DNA of 64,000 nucleotides from Melghirimyces profundicolus (GTDB lineage: Bacteria; Bacillota; Bacilli; Thermoactinomycetales; DSM-45169), in the NCBI RefSeq assembly GCF_003054245.1, contig NZ_QBKR01000001.1, forward strand, positions 124,001 to 188,000, written 5' to 3'. A program made the translations under genes and the position numbers. The notes beneath the pieces were generated by a model. The model was not told where the DNA came from and did no database searches. It saw nothing but the letters and a program-made list of their open reading frames with translations. Shown here piece by piece: positions 47,296 through 55,222 of the stretch; position 1 is the first letter of the stretch; each line of letters begins with the position of its first letter.

Positions 47296-49194
47296 TCAGG
47301 ATTTCGTCAGCACCCGCTCATTACCTTTTCGGCGCGTGATCCCTTCCTGGTCCATCCGTTCCAACAGAGGGATCAGATACTTTCGGGAGAGACTGAACTC
47401 TTTTTTGGCCTGTTGCATGGTGAGTGTTCCATTTTGGTGAATGATCCTTTTTACAGCGGCCGCAGCCCCGTCGAAGGAATCCCGGTGAATCAGGAGGTCT
47501 GCCGTCAGCGGCACCAGCTTTTTCTGTCGGATGAGGTAGCCGCGAAGATCTTCTCCTTCTTCCGGATCGAGATCGGCCTCCGCTGACAAAAGGGACCATT
47601 CCGACGGCGACAGCCCCTCGCGTCGCAGACGTTCCAGGAGCGATTGCGCTTTTGGCTTCAGTCGTTTCGGAAGAGAAGGGACAAAGGAAGCGAGGGCGAC
47701 CGAGTCTCCCTTGAGGTGGATCCATCCTGCTTCTTCCCAATGTTCCAACAGCGTGTTCGCGTCTTTGGAGCTGAGGGAAGGCAAAAACCGGGAAGCCCAT
47801 TCCGCTTTTGGGATCCCGTCGTACATGGGGTGGTTTTCATGATATTCTTTTAACCCATCTTTCAACTGTTTCTCCAACACACCCAATGCCTCGGCTGAGG
47901 CATAACGGTCCCCCAGTTTTAGAGCCGAGCCCTCCCGGTTCAATGCTTCCAATTCCGTGGAGACGGCATCGACCGATTCCCCGGCCGATCGGGCAATGTC
48001 CACGGCATCCAGAAGAAGCGCATGCTTCAACATTTCCAGAATCCGCTGAGGCAAAGGGGAAAAATGCAATTGACGAATGGTTTCCGCGGCAGAGGAGCGA
48101 ATTTTCCGCTTGGGAGCCCGGGGCTCCACCACCTCCCCGCCGCCGAGGGTGGTGGCGGGCGTGGGGCGCCGCAGAATAAACCGGTCCCCCCGGCCGGCCA
48201 CCACGGGTTCTTCCAGAATCAGGCTGGCGTAGACTTCTTCCCCGGGTTTCCATTCCTTGCGGTCATAAAAAATCAGATCGGCGAAAACCTCGGCGGTTCC
48301 GATCAACACCTTTACCCGGCTCCGTTGCCGGACAGAGAAGGACAAGTCATGAAGCGAAATGGCCCGGATGTCCATCCGCCAGGTCGGATTCCAGGCTTCG
48401 GGTTTAATGATGGTCTGTCCCCTGGCCAGGTTCCGGTGATCGATTCCCGACAAGTTCAATGCGGCCCGCTGGCCGGCTTGTGCGATGGGAACCGTTTGAC
48501 CGTGAACCTGGATTTGCCGGACTTTGACCGGGAATCCCTCCGGCTGGACCAGAAGATCCGTGCCGGGAGTGACGGAACCGGACTGAACCGTTCCCGTAAC
48601 CACGGCTCCCGCTCCTTTCACGGTGAAAGCGCGGTCGACGGGAAGCCGGAAGGGGGCGTCGCTTTTTCGTTCTTCCAAGTGCGGGAGCTTCTGATCCAAG
48701 GTATCGAGGATCTCTTGGATTCCCTCACCGGTGACGGCCGAAGTCCGGATGAGGGGAGCGTTCTCCAAAAACGTGCCCTTGGCGGTGTCCCGCACATCTT
48801 CTTCAATGATCGGGAGGAGTTCCGGATCCGCCCGGTCGATCTTGCTGAGCACGATCAGGCCCTCCCGGATTCCCAAGAGATTCAGGATGGACAAGTGTTC
48901 CCGTGTCTGGGGCATCACCCCGTCATCTGCAGCAACCACCAGCAGGACGAAATCAATCCCCGTCACCCCCGAGACCATCTGACGGATAAACCGTTCATGG
49001 CCGGGGACGTCCACGATGGACAACCGACGGCCGGAAGGCAGCGTCAAAGGGGCAAACCCCGGTTCGATGGAGATGTTCCGCTCCTTCTCTTCCTGCAAAC
49101 GGTCCGTGTCCACGCCGGTTAACGCCCGGGTCAACCGAGTTTTTCCATGGTCGATGTGGCCAGCGGTTCCGAGTACATAGTGTTTTTCATCCAT
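47296..49194 (-). CDS. selB: Selenocysteine-specific elongation factor SelB
   Basis: 632 residues. G-domain motifs: GTAGHIDHGKTRL (G1), DVPGHERFI (G3), VLSKIDRAD (G4) and TSAVTGEGI (G5), with the short effector region RNISIEPGFAPL characteristic of SelB. Domains II and III follow to about residue 340, then four winged-helix repeats that bind the SECIS hairpin; the last ends in FSLSRKYLIPLLERMDQEGITRR. It brings Sec-tRNA to UGA codons on the ribosome. ATG 49194 is preferred over GTG 49206 because of spacing from AGGAAAGG. selA, selD and tRNA-Sec are not in the window, nor is any evident selenoprotein gene. Confidence 0.93.
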   Translation of the reverse strand: MDEKHYVLGTAGHIDHGKTRLTRALTGVDTDRLQEEKERNISIEPGFAPLTLPSGRRLSIVDVPGHERFIRQMVSGVTGIDFVLLVVAADDGVMPQTREHLSILNLLGIREGLIVLSKIDRADPELLPIIEEDVRDTAKGTFLENAPLIRTSAVTGEGIQEILDTLDQKLPHLEERKSDAPFRLPVDRAFTVKGAGAVVTGTVQSGSVTPGTDLLVQPEGFPVKVRQIQVHGQTVPIAQAGQRAALNLSGIDHRNLARGQTIIKPEAWNPTWRMDIRAISLHDLSFSVRQRSRVKVLIGTAEVFADLIFYDRKEWKPGEEVYASLILEEPVVAGRGDRFILRRPTPATTLGGGEVVEPRAPKRKIRSSAAETIRQLHFSPLPQRILEMLKHALLLDAVDIARSAGESVDAVSTELEALNREGSALKLGDRYASAEALGVLEKQLKDGLKEYHENHPMYDGIPKAEWASRFLPSLSSKDANTLLEHWEEAGWIHLKGDSVALASFVPSLPKRLKPKAQSLLERLRREGLSPSEWSLLSAEADLDPEEGEDLRGYLIRQKKLVPLTADLLIHRDSFDGAAAAVKRIIHQNGTLTMQQAKKEFSLSRKYLIPLLERMDQEGITRRKGNERVLTKS

Positions 49195-49394
49195 TGCCGG
49201 TGCCACCTTTCCTGAGATTGCAATGATGAACCGAATGTGTTCTGAGGGAGGGCCGTTGTCCTAAGGCTTTGGTTCTCATTCTACCTTGTGCAGGGGGTCC
49301 GGACAACCAACCTTCGGCTTTGAAAAAGAGCTTGCCATCAGGGTCCGACCATGCTATAATATCAATTGTCACTGAAGGAAAGGACATGGAATGT

Positions 49395-49468
49395 GCGGAT
49401 GTAGTTCAATGGTAGAACACCAGCTTCCCAAGCTGGTAACGCGGGTTCGATTCCCGTCATCCGCTCCA
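49395..49468 (+). tRNA. tRNA-Gly (anticodon CCC)
   Basis: A 74-nt cloverleaf. Acceptor GCGGATG pairs with CATCCGC; anticodon stem CCAGC/GCTGG encloses TTCCCAA with anticodon CCC; the T arm has GGTTCGATT; discriminator T and an encoded CCA follow. A U at position 73 is normal for tRNA-Gly. A terminator follows eight bases later, so it is a single-gene transcript. Confidence 0.96.
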
Positions 49469-49476
49469 CAGTGAAC

Positions 49477-49511
49477 GGCCGCGGCAGCAAAAGTTGCCGC
49501 GGTCATTTTTT
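49477..49511 (+). terminator. Terminator of the tRNA-Gly transcript
   Basis: GGCCGCGGCA pairs with TGCCGCGGTC (one G-T) around GCAAAAGT, followed by A and six T. Confidence 0.88.
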
Positions 49512-49603
49512 ATGGATGGGCCTTCATTCGGGAGGAATCAAGGCGGCGGGGAACGAATGGTACTCTTGGGTATCCGGTGTACCCAAGAAAGGAAGTGACC
49601 CCT

Positions 49604-50056
49604 TTGACGAAAGAGGAATATCTGAACGACTGGAAGCGGTCCCGGGCCTACACCCGCAATGTCATGGAGGCGATGCCGGAGGACCGGGCGGATTTTCGGC
49701 CGGCGGATGGCATGATGAGCTTTCGGGAACAACTGTTGCACATTCTGTACGCAGAGGAGTGGTTTCTCCGGGGGATCCTGGAGAACGACTGGGAACAGCG
49801 GAGCGAATTTACCGCTGAAAACCATCCCGACCTTCCGTCGGTCAAAGCGGCGTATCCATCCGCCTCTGAACGCCACTGGAAATGGATCGAAGGGATGGAG
49901 GACCTGGAAGAGTTGGTAAAGACCCCGCTTTCGGATCAACCGATTCCGAAAAAGACTCTGCTTCGAAAGCTGGTGGGACACGAAATCCACCACCGGGGAC
50001 AACTGATCGTCTATCTGCGGATGTGCGGCGCGGAACCGCCTGCCTACCAGGTCTGA
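49604..50056 (+). CDS. DinB family protein
   Basis: 150 residues, a four-helix bundle of the DinB/YfiT superfamily. Candidate metal-binding histidines occur as LLHILYAEEWFLRG and GHEIHHRGQLIVYLR, the typical spacing for the H-x-H-x-H site. Members include thiol transferases (bacillithiol S-transferase) and damage-inducible proteins; the specific reaction is unknown. The start is taken as TTG 49604, about nine bases after AAAGGAAGTG; GTG 49595 is too near that site. It is followed after 18 bases by an O-methyltransferase gene, probably in one operon. Confidence 0.82.
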   Translation: MTKEEYLNDWKRSRAYTRNVMEAMPEDRADFRPADGMMSFREQLLHILYAEEWFLRGILENDWEQRSEFTAENHPDLPSVKAAYPSASERHWKWIEGMEDLEELVKTPLSDQPIPKKTLLRKLVGHEIHHRGQLIVYLRMCGAEPPAYQV

Positions 50057-50074
50057 AAAAGGAAGGAGGTTGCG

Positions 50075-50704
50075 ATGAATCGGGAGGAATATGTAAGGGA
50101 GCGATTTGCACGGGAAGATGAAGTGCTCCGTTCCATCCCAAAGGGTTTGGAGGAACGGGGAATGCCCCGGATCGGCGTCCCCCCGGAAACGGGAAAAGCC
50201 CTTCAGATACTGGTCGGGATTTCCGGAGCCCGGCGCGTGCTGGAGATCGGCGGTCTGGGTGGTACCAGTGCCATCTGGATGGCCCGGGGCCTGCCCCCGG
50301 ATGGAAGGGTTCTCTCTCTGGAGATTAACCCTGACCATGTGGCTTTTGCCGAAGAAAACGTCCGGAAAGCCGGTTTGTCGGACCGGGTGAGCTACCGGCT
50401 GGGAGATGCGCGAAAGAGCCTCGAAACGCTGGAGCGGGAAGGGCACCGCTTCGATTTCTTCTTTATTGACGCGGACAAAGAAGGATACCCCTTCTACCTG
50501 GAACAAGCGATCCGCCTGGGAGGTCCGGGTGCGGTCATCACGCTGGACAACCTGTTTTTCCATGACCGCATTTTCGAATCCGAAAACCGGGAGGCCCCGG
50601 TGGAAGCGATCCGGGAGACCCACCGCCTCCTGGAGGCGGACGACCGGCTGGATGTCACCATCCTGACCGTGGGTGACGGTCTGGCCGTCGCCCGGGTGAA
50701 GTGA
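50075..50704 (+). CDS. O-methyltransferase (caffeoyl-CoA OMT-like)
   Basis: 209 residues, SAM-dependent class I. RRVLEIGGLGGTSAIWMARGLPPDGRVLSLEINPDHVAFAEENV is the SAM-binding motif I and acidic loop; FDFFFIDADKEGYPFYLEQAI carries the metal-binding Asp typical of the catechol/caffeoyl-CoA OMT group (also YrrM/TrmR); GAVITLDNLFFHDRI gives the second metal ligands. A tRNA hydroxyuridine methyltransferase (TrmR-like) role is possible. AAGGAGG precedes the ATG. A hairpin follows the stop. Confidence 0.85.
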   Translation: MNREEYVRERFAREDEVLRSIPKGLEERGMPRIGVPPETGKALQILVGISGARRVLEIGGLGGTSAIWMARGLPPDGRVLSLEINPDHVAFAEENVRKAGLSDRVSYRLGDARKSLETLEREGHRFDFFFIDADKEGYPFYLEQAIRLGGPGAVITLDNLFFHDRIFESENREAPVEAIRETHRLLEADDRLDVTILTVGDGLAVARVK

Positions 50705-50714
50705 AGGGAACCGT

Positions 50715-50757
50715 AAAGCCTCTTTCTTGCGGGAAGCCCCCGGGGAAGAGGCTTTTC
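50715..50757 (+). terminator. Terminator-like hairpin after the O-methyltransferase
   Basis: AAAGCCTCTT (50715-50724) pairs with AAGAGGCTTT (50746-50755) with a structured GC-rich interior, followed by a short T-run. The short U-tract makes it weaker than others in the window. Confidence 0.65.
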
Positions 50758-50824
50758 TCATTGGAGGGCAGTCCTTTATTATCTGGGTGAAAAAAGGAAA
50801 ACTCCCTTCCGGGAGCTTGGAGAG

Positions 50825-51076
50825 TCAGGGGATGATCCGTTTCAGTTTCGGATGTTCTCTCAATTTATCCATTTGCTTGGCCACTTTGGGAAAGCGCGAT
50901 TCCAATTTTTGGAGGAGATTTTTTGCCCAGGGGGATGTCTTCGACAGAATCAAAAGGCCCGCCAGGAAGAAGATCACTCCGTGGAGGACGGGAAAGATCA
51001 TACCGATGATCCCCAACAGGACGAGAAACCATCCGATCACACGGCCGACAAGCCGCTTCATTTGTTGCTTATTCAC
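50825..51076 (-). CDS. Small membrane protein (PGPGW/DUF454-like)
   Basis: 83 residues from a GTG start with AGGAGAGAGAGG upstream. Residues 8-46 form two closely spaced hydrophobic helices (VGRVIGWFLVLLGIIGMIFPVLHG and VIFFLAGLLILS), followed by a basic amphipathic tail (WAKNLLQKLESRFPKVAKQMDKL). The helix-turn-helix membrane hairpin resembles PGPGW or DUF454 proteins, where the turn is often a PxPG motif; here it is FPVLHG. The function is unknown. It is separated from the divergent actin-like gene by about 200 bp. Confidence 0.65.
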   Translation of the reverse strand: MNKQQMKRLVGRVIGWFLVLLGIIGMIFPVLHGVIFFLAGLLILSKTSPWAKNLLQKLESRFPKVAKQMDKLREHPKLKRIIP

Positions 51077-51229
51077 TGGGAAAAACCTCTCTCTCCTGGT
51101 CTGTCAGATGGGTACGGACGGTTCTTGGGCTGACACTCACCTTCGTATTATAACGTCATCCAAGGGAAGGATTCAAACGAAACTGGCGATTTTAAGTATG
51201 AGGTCCGGGATCCCCTCGTATGTCTTAAT

Positions 51230-51245
51230 AAAGGATTAATCCTTT
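51230..51245. promoter_or_regulatory. 16-bp perfect palindrome upstream of the actin-like cassette
   Basis: AAAGGATTAATCCTTT is fully self-complementary and ends 28 bases before the ATG at 51274. A second, imperfect dyad (TATGAGG ... CCTCGTA) lies at about 51197-51220. Both are candidate binding sites for the cassette's own small protein. Confidence 0.55.
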
Positions 51246-51273
51246 GCGTATATATGGTCTCGGAGGGATGCGG

Positions 51274-52059
51274 ATGATCATCGCGGTGGATTGCGGACGG
51301 AGTTGCGTCAAAGTGATCACGGAAGGAAAGTCCTTTCTCTTTCCCAGCAAGGTGAGCAGTTGGCGAAAGCGGAATTACCGGCAGGAACTGGCAGGGGATA
51401 TCGAGTTGGAATATCAGGGGCGGAAGTGGTTTGTGGGAAAACTGGCAGAGCGGGAAGGGGAATTTACCCGGCAGGCGATGCAGGATTCCAAAGCCGTGGA
51501 GGAGACGCTCGTTCTGACCATGACCGCCCTCCACTTGGCCGGGGCCCGGGGGAGCATCACCCTGATCACCGGTCTTCCCATCGACAACTTCACCGATGTG
51601 GAGCAGAAAGCGGTCAAGCGTCTGTTGGAAGGACCGCACCGGGTGAAGTTGAACGGGATGGAGCGTTCCTTTTACGTGGAAAAAGTGTTCACCACCATTG
51701 AAGGAGGCGGTGCCTTCTTTTCCGCGCCCCGGATGGGGCTGGTCCGCATTATCGATATCGGGGCCAAGACGACCAACTACGCCACCTTTCGGGACAAAGT
51801 GTTCATTGACCGGGAATCGGGGACGCTGCCCATCGGCTGGGAGACGGTGAAAGTATCCAACATCAAAGAAATGGCCGATCTGATCGCCGGTACTGTCTCC
51901 AAAACCTGGAGCAGCCGGGATGTGGTGATGCTGGTCGGAGGAATGGCCCGCAAGTTGGAACCCTTCCTCCAGGATCATTTCCACTATGCTTTCGCCGTGG
52001 AGGATCCCCAGATGGCCAATGTGAAGGGTTATTATGAAATTGGAAGGGCCATGACCTGA
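51274..52059 (+). CDS. ParM/Alp-like actin-fold ATPase
   Basis: 261 residues. The actin fold's nucleotide-binding motifs are present: phosphate 1 IIAVDCGRSCVKVI (Asp6), phosphate 2 RIIDIGAKTTNYATF (Asp161) and adenosine motif VMLVGGMARKLEP. The ITLITGLPIDNF segment is typical of ParM/StbA proteins. ParM-family actins polymerise and move plasmids apart, with an adaptor (ParR) bound to DNA repeats. ATG 51274 has GGAGGG six bases upstream. The stop overlaps the next small gene (TGATG), which could encode the adaptor. It is shorter than plasmid ParM (about 320), but complete in motifs. No replication gene is nearby, so it appears chromosomal or a remnant. Confidence 0.8.
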   Translation: MIIAVDCGRSCVKVITEGKSFLFPSKVSSWRKRNYRQELAGDIELEYQGRKWFVGKLAEREGEFTRQAMQDSKAVEETLVLTMTALHLAGARGSITLITGLPIDNFTDVEQKAVKRLLEGPHRVKLNGMERSFYVEKVFTTIEGGGAFFSAPRMGLVRIIDIGAKTTNYATFRDKVFIDRESGTLPIGWETVKVSNIKEMADLIAGTVSKTWSSRDVVMLVGGMARKLEPFLQDHFHYAFAVEDPQMANVKGYYEIGRAMT

Positions 52060-52271
52060 TGGGGCTGAAAAAAATCCGGGGGGTCACCTTCGACATGGCC
52101 GACCCCGACGACCGGACCCTATTGGAACGAGTGGACCGGGAAGCCGACGACTTCAGTCAACTGGTCAAGAAACTTCTGTCCCGCTGGGCTTTTCCTGATA
52201 CCCGGGCAAAAAAAGAAAATCCGGATGATCAACGGGAAGCGATCCGCAACAGCGGGCTTCCCTTCGGTTGA
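52059..52271 (+). CDS. Small putative ribbon-helix-helix partner of the actin-like protein
   Basis: 70 residues, translationally coupled to the actin-like gene. RGVTFDMADPDD could be the DNA-contacting strand, followed by two helices (RTLLERVDREADD and FSQLVKKLLSRWAF) and a charged, probably disordered tail (DTRAKKENPDDQREA). The strand-helix-helix order and the ending FSQLVKKLL are what one sees in ribbon-helix-helix repressors and ParR-type adaptors. This assignment rests on pattern and position only. A short GC hairpin with a long T-run follows the stop. Confidence 0.6.
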   Translation: MGLKKIRGVTFDMADPDDRTLLERVDREADDFSQLVKKLLSRWAFPDTRAKKENPDDQREAIRNSGLPFG

Positions 52272-52273
52272 AA

Positions 52274-52297
52274 CGGCCTGTGGGCCTCTTTTTTTTG
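52274..52297 (+). terminator. Probable terminator of the actin-like cassette
   Basis: GGCC, TGTG, GGCC, then TC and a run of eight T. The stem is short, so the evidence is mainly the T-run and position. Confidence 0.5.
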
Positions 52298-52478
52298 GGA
52301 TCGTCCTCTCAGTCATTCGTCACCCGCGGAGGTTCTCCTTTTTCCTTCCGGTGAGGTCACCTTCCCTTTTTCTCCCACATAAAGTAGAGGAGCTTTTTTT
52401 CACTGTCATACGGACCGGAAGACGACCCTGCAGCGCGGGACGGATCCCGGTCCGGACCATGAGGGAAGAGGGGAAGCG

Positions 52479-53078
52479 ATGATGTTCAAAAAAACGGGGG
52501 TTTTTCTGTTTCTGTTGGCCGGGATTGCGGTCCTGAGCCTGACCGGTTGCAGCCTGTGGATCGAGGAAACGAAAGAAGTGCCCGCGGAAGCGGAAAAAGA
52601 ACCGCCGCCCGCTCAGGAACCGGCGCCGAAATCGGAACCCCGGCCACGGGAAGAACCCTCCGATGCGATCACCTCCAGGTCGGAATACGGAAACCGGATT
52701 GCCGACTATTCCCTGGACATGTCGGATCACCTGTACCAATATTCCGATGGAATGTTGGCGGCGAGTGAAGGAAATTTTCAAAAAGGGGAACAATGGGTCC
52801 GGGACAGCGTCGAAGGAATGGAACAAACGGTGAAGGAGGTGAAAGCGCTCCAAGTGGGGGAGGGGGACCCGGAACTGAAGCGGCTTCATCGGGAACTGGC
52901 CGACATTTTTGAAGGTTATCTCCACGCTTCCGAAAAAGGGTTGGAAGGGCTGGAGAAAAAAGATCCCCGCCTTCTGAATGAAGGAAGCAGGGAGATGAAT
53001 GAGCTCAATCTCCGCCTGGAAACATTGACCGAGGAAATGAGCCGATTGCTGGAAGGAAGTTTTACGGTCCGGAGATGA
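52479..53078 (+). CDS. Hypothetical lipoprotein with Pro/Glu-rich linker and helical domain
   Basis: 199 residues. The signal peptide ends in a lipobox LTGC (Cys24). A low-complexity linker rich in Glu, Pro and Lys (about residues 30-60) leads to an all-helical domain (residues 70-190; DYSLDMSDHLYQYSDGMLAASEGNF, LKRLHRELADIFEGYLHASEKG, LNLRLETLTEEMSRLLEG) that looks like a helical bundle of the DUF-type surface proteins. I do not recognise a named family. ATG 52479 is preceded by AGAGGGGAAG. A strong terminator follows. Localisation outside the membrane is well supported; function is not. Confidence 0.7.
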   Translation: MMFKKTGVFLFLLAGIAVLSLTGCSLWIEETKEVPAEAEKEPPPAQEPAPKSEPRPREEPSDAITSRSEYGNRIADYSLDMSDHLYQYSDGMLAASEGNFQKGEQWVRDSVEGMEQTVKEVKALQVGEGDPELKRLHRELADIFEGYLHASEKGLEGLEKKDPRLLNEGSREMNELNLRLETLTEEMSRLLEGSFTVRR

Positions 53079-53114
53079 ACAGATCCGGTCCGGTTTGAAC
53101 AAGGATGTGGCTGC

Positions 53115-53144
53115 GGCCTCCAACCCGTGTTGGAGGCCGTTTTT
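53115..53144 (+). terminator. Rho-independent terminator
   Basis: GGCCTCCAAC and GTTGGAGGCC form a perfect 10-bp stem around CCGT, followed by G and five T. Confidence 0.92.
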
Positions 53145-53218
53145 CGGTACGGTGTCCGGTCAGGCCGGCTGAAGGGCAGGTGTTGAGCAACCAGAGTTAA
53201 ATCTGCGAACCGATGGAG

Positions 53219-53249
53219 CAACCCGGGGCAAGATCCTTGCCCCGGGTTG
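53219..53249. repeat. 14-bp perfect inverted repeat in the promoter region of the second sugar cluster
   Basis: CAACCCGGGGCAAG (53219-53232) and CTTGCCCCGGGTTG (53236-53249) with a three-base spacer. No T-run follows on either strand. A TATGAT (53253-53258) begins four bases after it, so the repeat would occupy the -35 region of the promoter for the gene at 53292. Confidence 0.7.
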
Positions 53250-53291
53250 GGGTATGATGTGGATAATTCACACAACGGGAGGGTTTACGCC

Positions 53292-54119
53292 ATGGTTACT
53301 TTGTCTGCATTGGCAGACGAAATTTCCCCCGATCTGAAGACCCAGTTGGACGTGTTGGAGTCGGAAGGAATCCGACATATCGAGCTTCGCGGGGTTTGGA
53401 ACAAAAATATACTGGATTTGGATGACGAAGAATTAACCTTCGTAAAGGAGACACTGATTCATCGCAAATTTCGGATATCTTCCATTGCCACTCCAATCGG
53501 CAAGTTGGGGATCAAAGACGACTTTGGGAGGCACCGGGCATTGTTCGAACGGGCGATCCATGTCGCCAAGGTGTTCGATACTCCCTGTATACGGATTTTT
53601 TCTTTTTTCATTCCGGCGGGAGAAAGTCCGGAGGATTACAGGGAGGAAGTCTTGGAAAGGATACGGATCCTGGTCGAGAAAGCCGGCCGGGCCGGAGTGG
53701 TTCTTCTTCATGAAAATGAGAAGGAGATCTACGGCGATACTGCCAAGCGGTGTCACGATCTTCTCCGTTCCTGTCGCTCTCCCCATCTGCGGGCCGTATT
53801 GGATCCGGCCAATTTCGTTCAGTGCGGTGTGCAACCCTTGAGTGAAGCTTACCCGCTGTTAAGGGATCATATTGAGTACGTCCATATCAAGGATGCCTTG
53901 TTCGATGAAGGAAGGGTGGTGCCCGCGGGACAGGGGGACGGTGAAGTGAAAGAACTGTTGAAATCGCTTATTTCCAACGGTTATCGGGGGTTTCTTTCCC
54001 TGGAACCCCACCTGTCATCGGGGGGGCCGTTTGACGGGTTCAGCGGTCCGGATCTTTTCCGGGTGGCCGCCCGTGAACTGAAAAGGCTCCTGGAAGAAAC
54101 ATCGACGGAATGGAAATGA
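53292..54119 (+). CDS. Sugar phosphate isomerase/epimerase-like TIM-barrel protein
   Basis: 275 residues of the xylose-isomerase-like (AP endonuclease 2) superfamily. Typical elements: LSALADEISPDLKTQLDVLESEGIRHIELRG, the metal-binding Glu in VVLLHENEKEIYGD, Asp in RAVLDPANFVQ, His in DHIEYVHIKDALFDEG and the closing LSLEPHLSS. Members isomerise or epimerise sugars and inositols or act in 3-keto-glycoside pathways. ATG 53292 follows GGGAGGG; an upstream GTG at 53247 is inside the promoter. A Gfo/Idh/MocA gene follows after 22 bases, a pairing common in carbohydrate catabolism. Confidence 0.82.
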   Translation: MVTLSALADEISPDLKTQLDVLESEGIRHIELRGVWNKNILDLDDEELTFVKETLIHRKFRISSIATPIGKLGIKDDFGRHRALFERAIHVAKVFDTPCIRIFSFFIPAGESPEDYREEVLERIRILVEKAGRAGVVLLHENEKEIYGDTAKRCHDLLRSCRSPHLRAVLDPANFVQCGVQPLSEAYPLLRDHIEYVHIKDALFDEGRVVPAGQGDGEVKELLKSLISNGYRGFLSLEPHLSSGGPFDGFSGPDLFRVAARELKRLLEETSTEWK

Positions 54120-54141
54120 CGACCCTGAGGAGGAGGATCCG

Positions 54142-55209
54142 ATGAAAGAAGAGATGGGAGTCGGGATCATCGGCGCCGGTATTATCTGTGACACACACGC
54201 CAGGGAAATTCGTGAAATAAAGGGTGTCCGTCTCGTGGCCGTAGCGGATATCGTGGAAGAAAAGGCCCGAACGTTCGGGGAAAAGTACGCTGTGGACTGG
54301 TATCGGGATTATCGTGATCTGCTGAAGAGAGAAGAGATCGATATCGTCAATATCTGCACCCCCAGCGGCTTACACGGGACGATGGCCATCGACGCGGCCC
54401 GTGCGGGGAAACACGTGATCGTGGAAAAACCGATGGATATCACCCTGAAGAAAGCGGATGCCATGCTCGAAGCTTTCAGGAAGTCCGGCAAGAAACTCTC
54501 GGTCATTTCACAACATCGATTCGATCTTGCCACACAACAGGTGAAACGGGAAATTGAGGCGGGTTCCTTGGGACGGTTGGTGTTGGCCGAAGCCGCGGTG
54601 AACTGGTACCGCCCCCAAGCCTATTACGACAAGGATGCCTGGAGGGGGACCTGGGAGTTGGACGGCGGAGGAGCCCTGATGAATCAATCGATCCACACGA
54701 TTGATTTATTGCAGTATCTCATGGGGCCGGTGGAAAGCATTTATGCGAGAGGGTCCACTGTGGCCCACGAGAGGATCGAAGTGGAGGATGTTGCGGTTGC
54801 CACCGTGAAGTTTAAAAACGGCGGACTGGGAACGATGACGGGAACGACATCCGCTTATCCGGGGATGACCACGCGTCTGGAATTGTTCGGAACGGAAGGG
54901 AGCGCGGTTATTGAAAACGATCGACTGACTCACTTCTATCTTCGGGCGAAAGAGGAAGGGGGAAAACCCGTAAACCTGGCAGAGGCGGGTCAACCAGCGG
55001 ATGAAACGGGGGTGTCAGATCCGGCAGCCATTCCGGGACGGTCTCACAGGGAACAATTCATCGACGTGGTACGGGCGATTCGGGAGGACAGGGAGCCGTC
55101 GGTCAACGGAGCAGAGGGGCGGAAACCCCTGGAAATCATCCTGGCCATCTACCAATCGGTAAAAACGGGCCGGGAGGTCCATTTGCCTTTGACCGAGGAA
55201 AGTGGATGA
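54142..55209 (+). CDS. Gfo/Idh/MocA family dehydrogenase
   Basis: 355 residues. GVGIIGAGIICDTHAREIREIKGVRLVAVAD is the NAD(P)-binding Rossmann start, NICTPSGLHGTMAIDAARAGKHVIVEKPMDI contains the EKP motif with the catalytic Lys, and WRGTWELDGGGALMNQSIHTIDLLQYLMG carries the GGG-x-x-x-x-x-x-H motif with the catalytic His. This is a canonical, probably active sugar dehydrogenase. Its length and EVEDVAVATVKFKNGGLG region match MocA/IolX-like enzymes. AGGAGGAGG precedes the ATG. It likely oxidises a glycoside or free sugar that the TIM-barrel neighbours then isomerise or cleave. Confidence 0.9.
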   Translation: MKEEMGVGIIGAGIICDTHAREIREIKGVRLVAVADIVEEKARTFGEKYAVDWYRDYRDLLKREEIDIVNICTPSGLHGTMAIDAARAGKHVIVEKPMDITLKKADAMLEAFRKSGKKLSVISQHRFDLATQQVKREIEAGSLGRLVLAEAAVNWYRPQAYYDKDAWRGTWELDGGGALMNQSIHTIDLLQYLMGPVESIYARGSTVAHERIEVEDVAVATVKFKNGGLGTMTGTTSAYPGMTTRLELFGTEGSAVIENDRLTHFYLRAKEEGGKPVNLAEAGQPADETGVSDPAAIPGRSHREQFIDVVRAIREDREPSVNGAEGRKPLEIILAIYQSVKTGREVHLPLTEESG

Positions 55210-55222
55210 GGGGGGATGAGCA

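Noticed and set aside
49395-49468. tRNA upstream of selB as tRNA-Sec
   Set aside because: The anticodon is CCC and the arms have normal lengths; tRNA-Sec needs UCA and a long extra arm.
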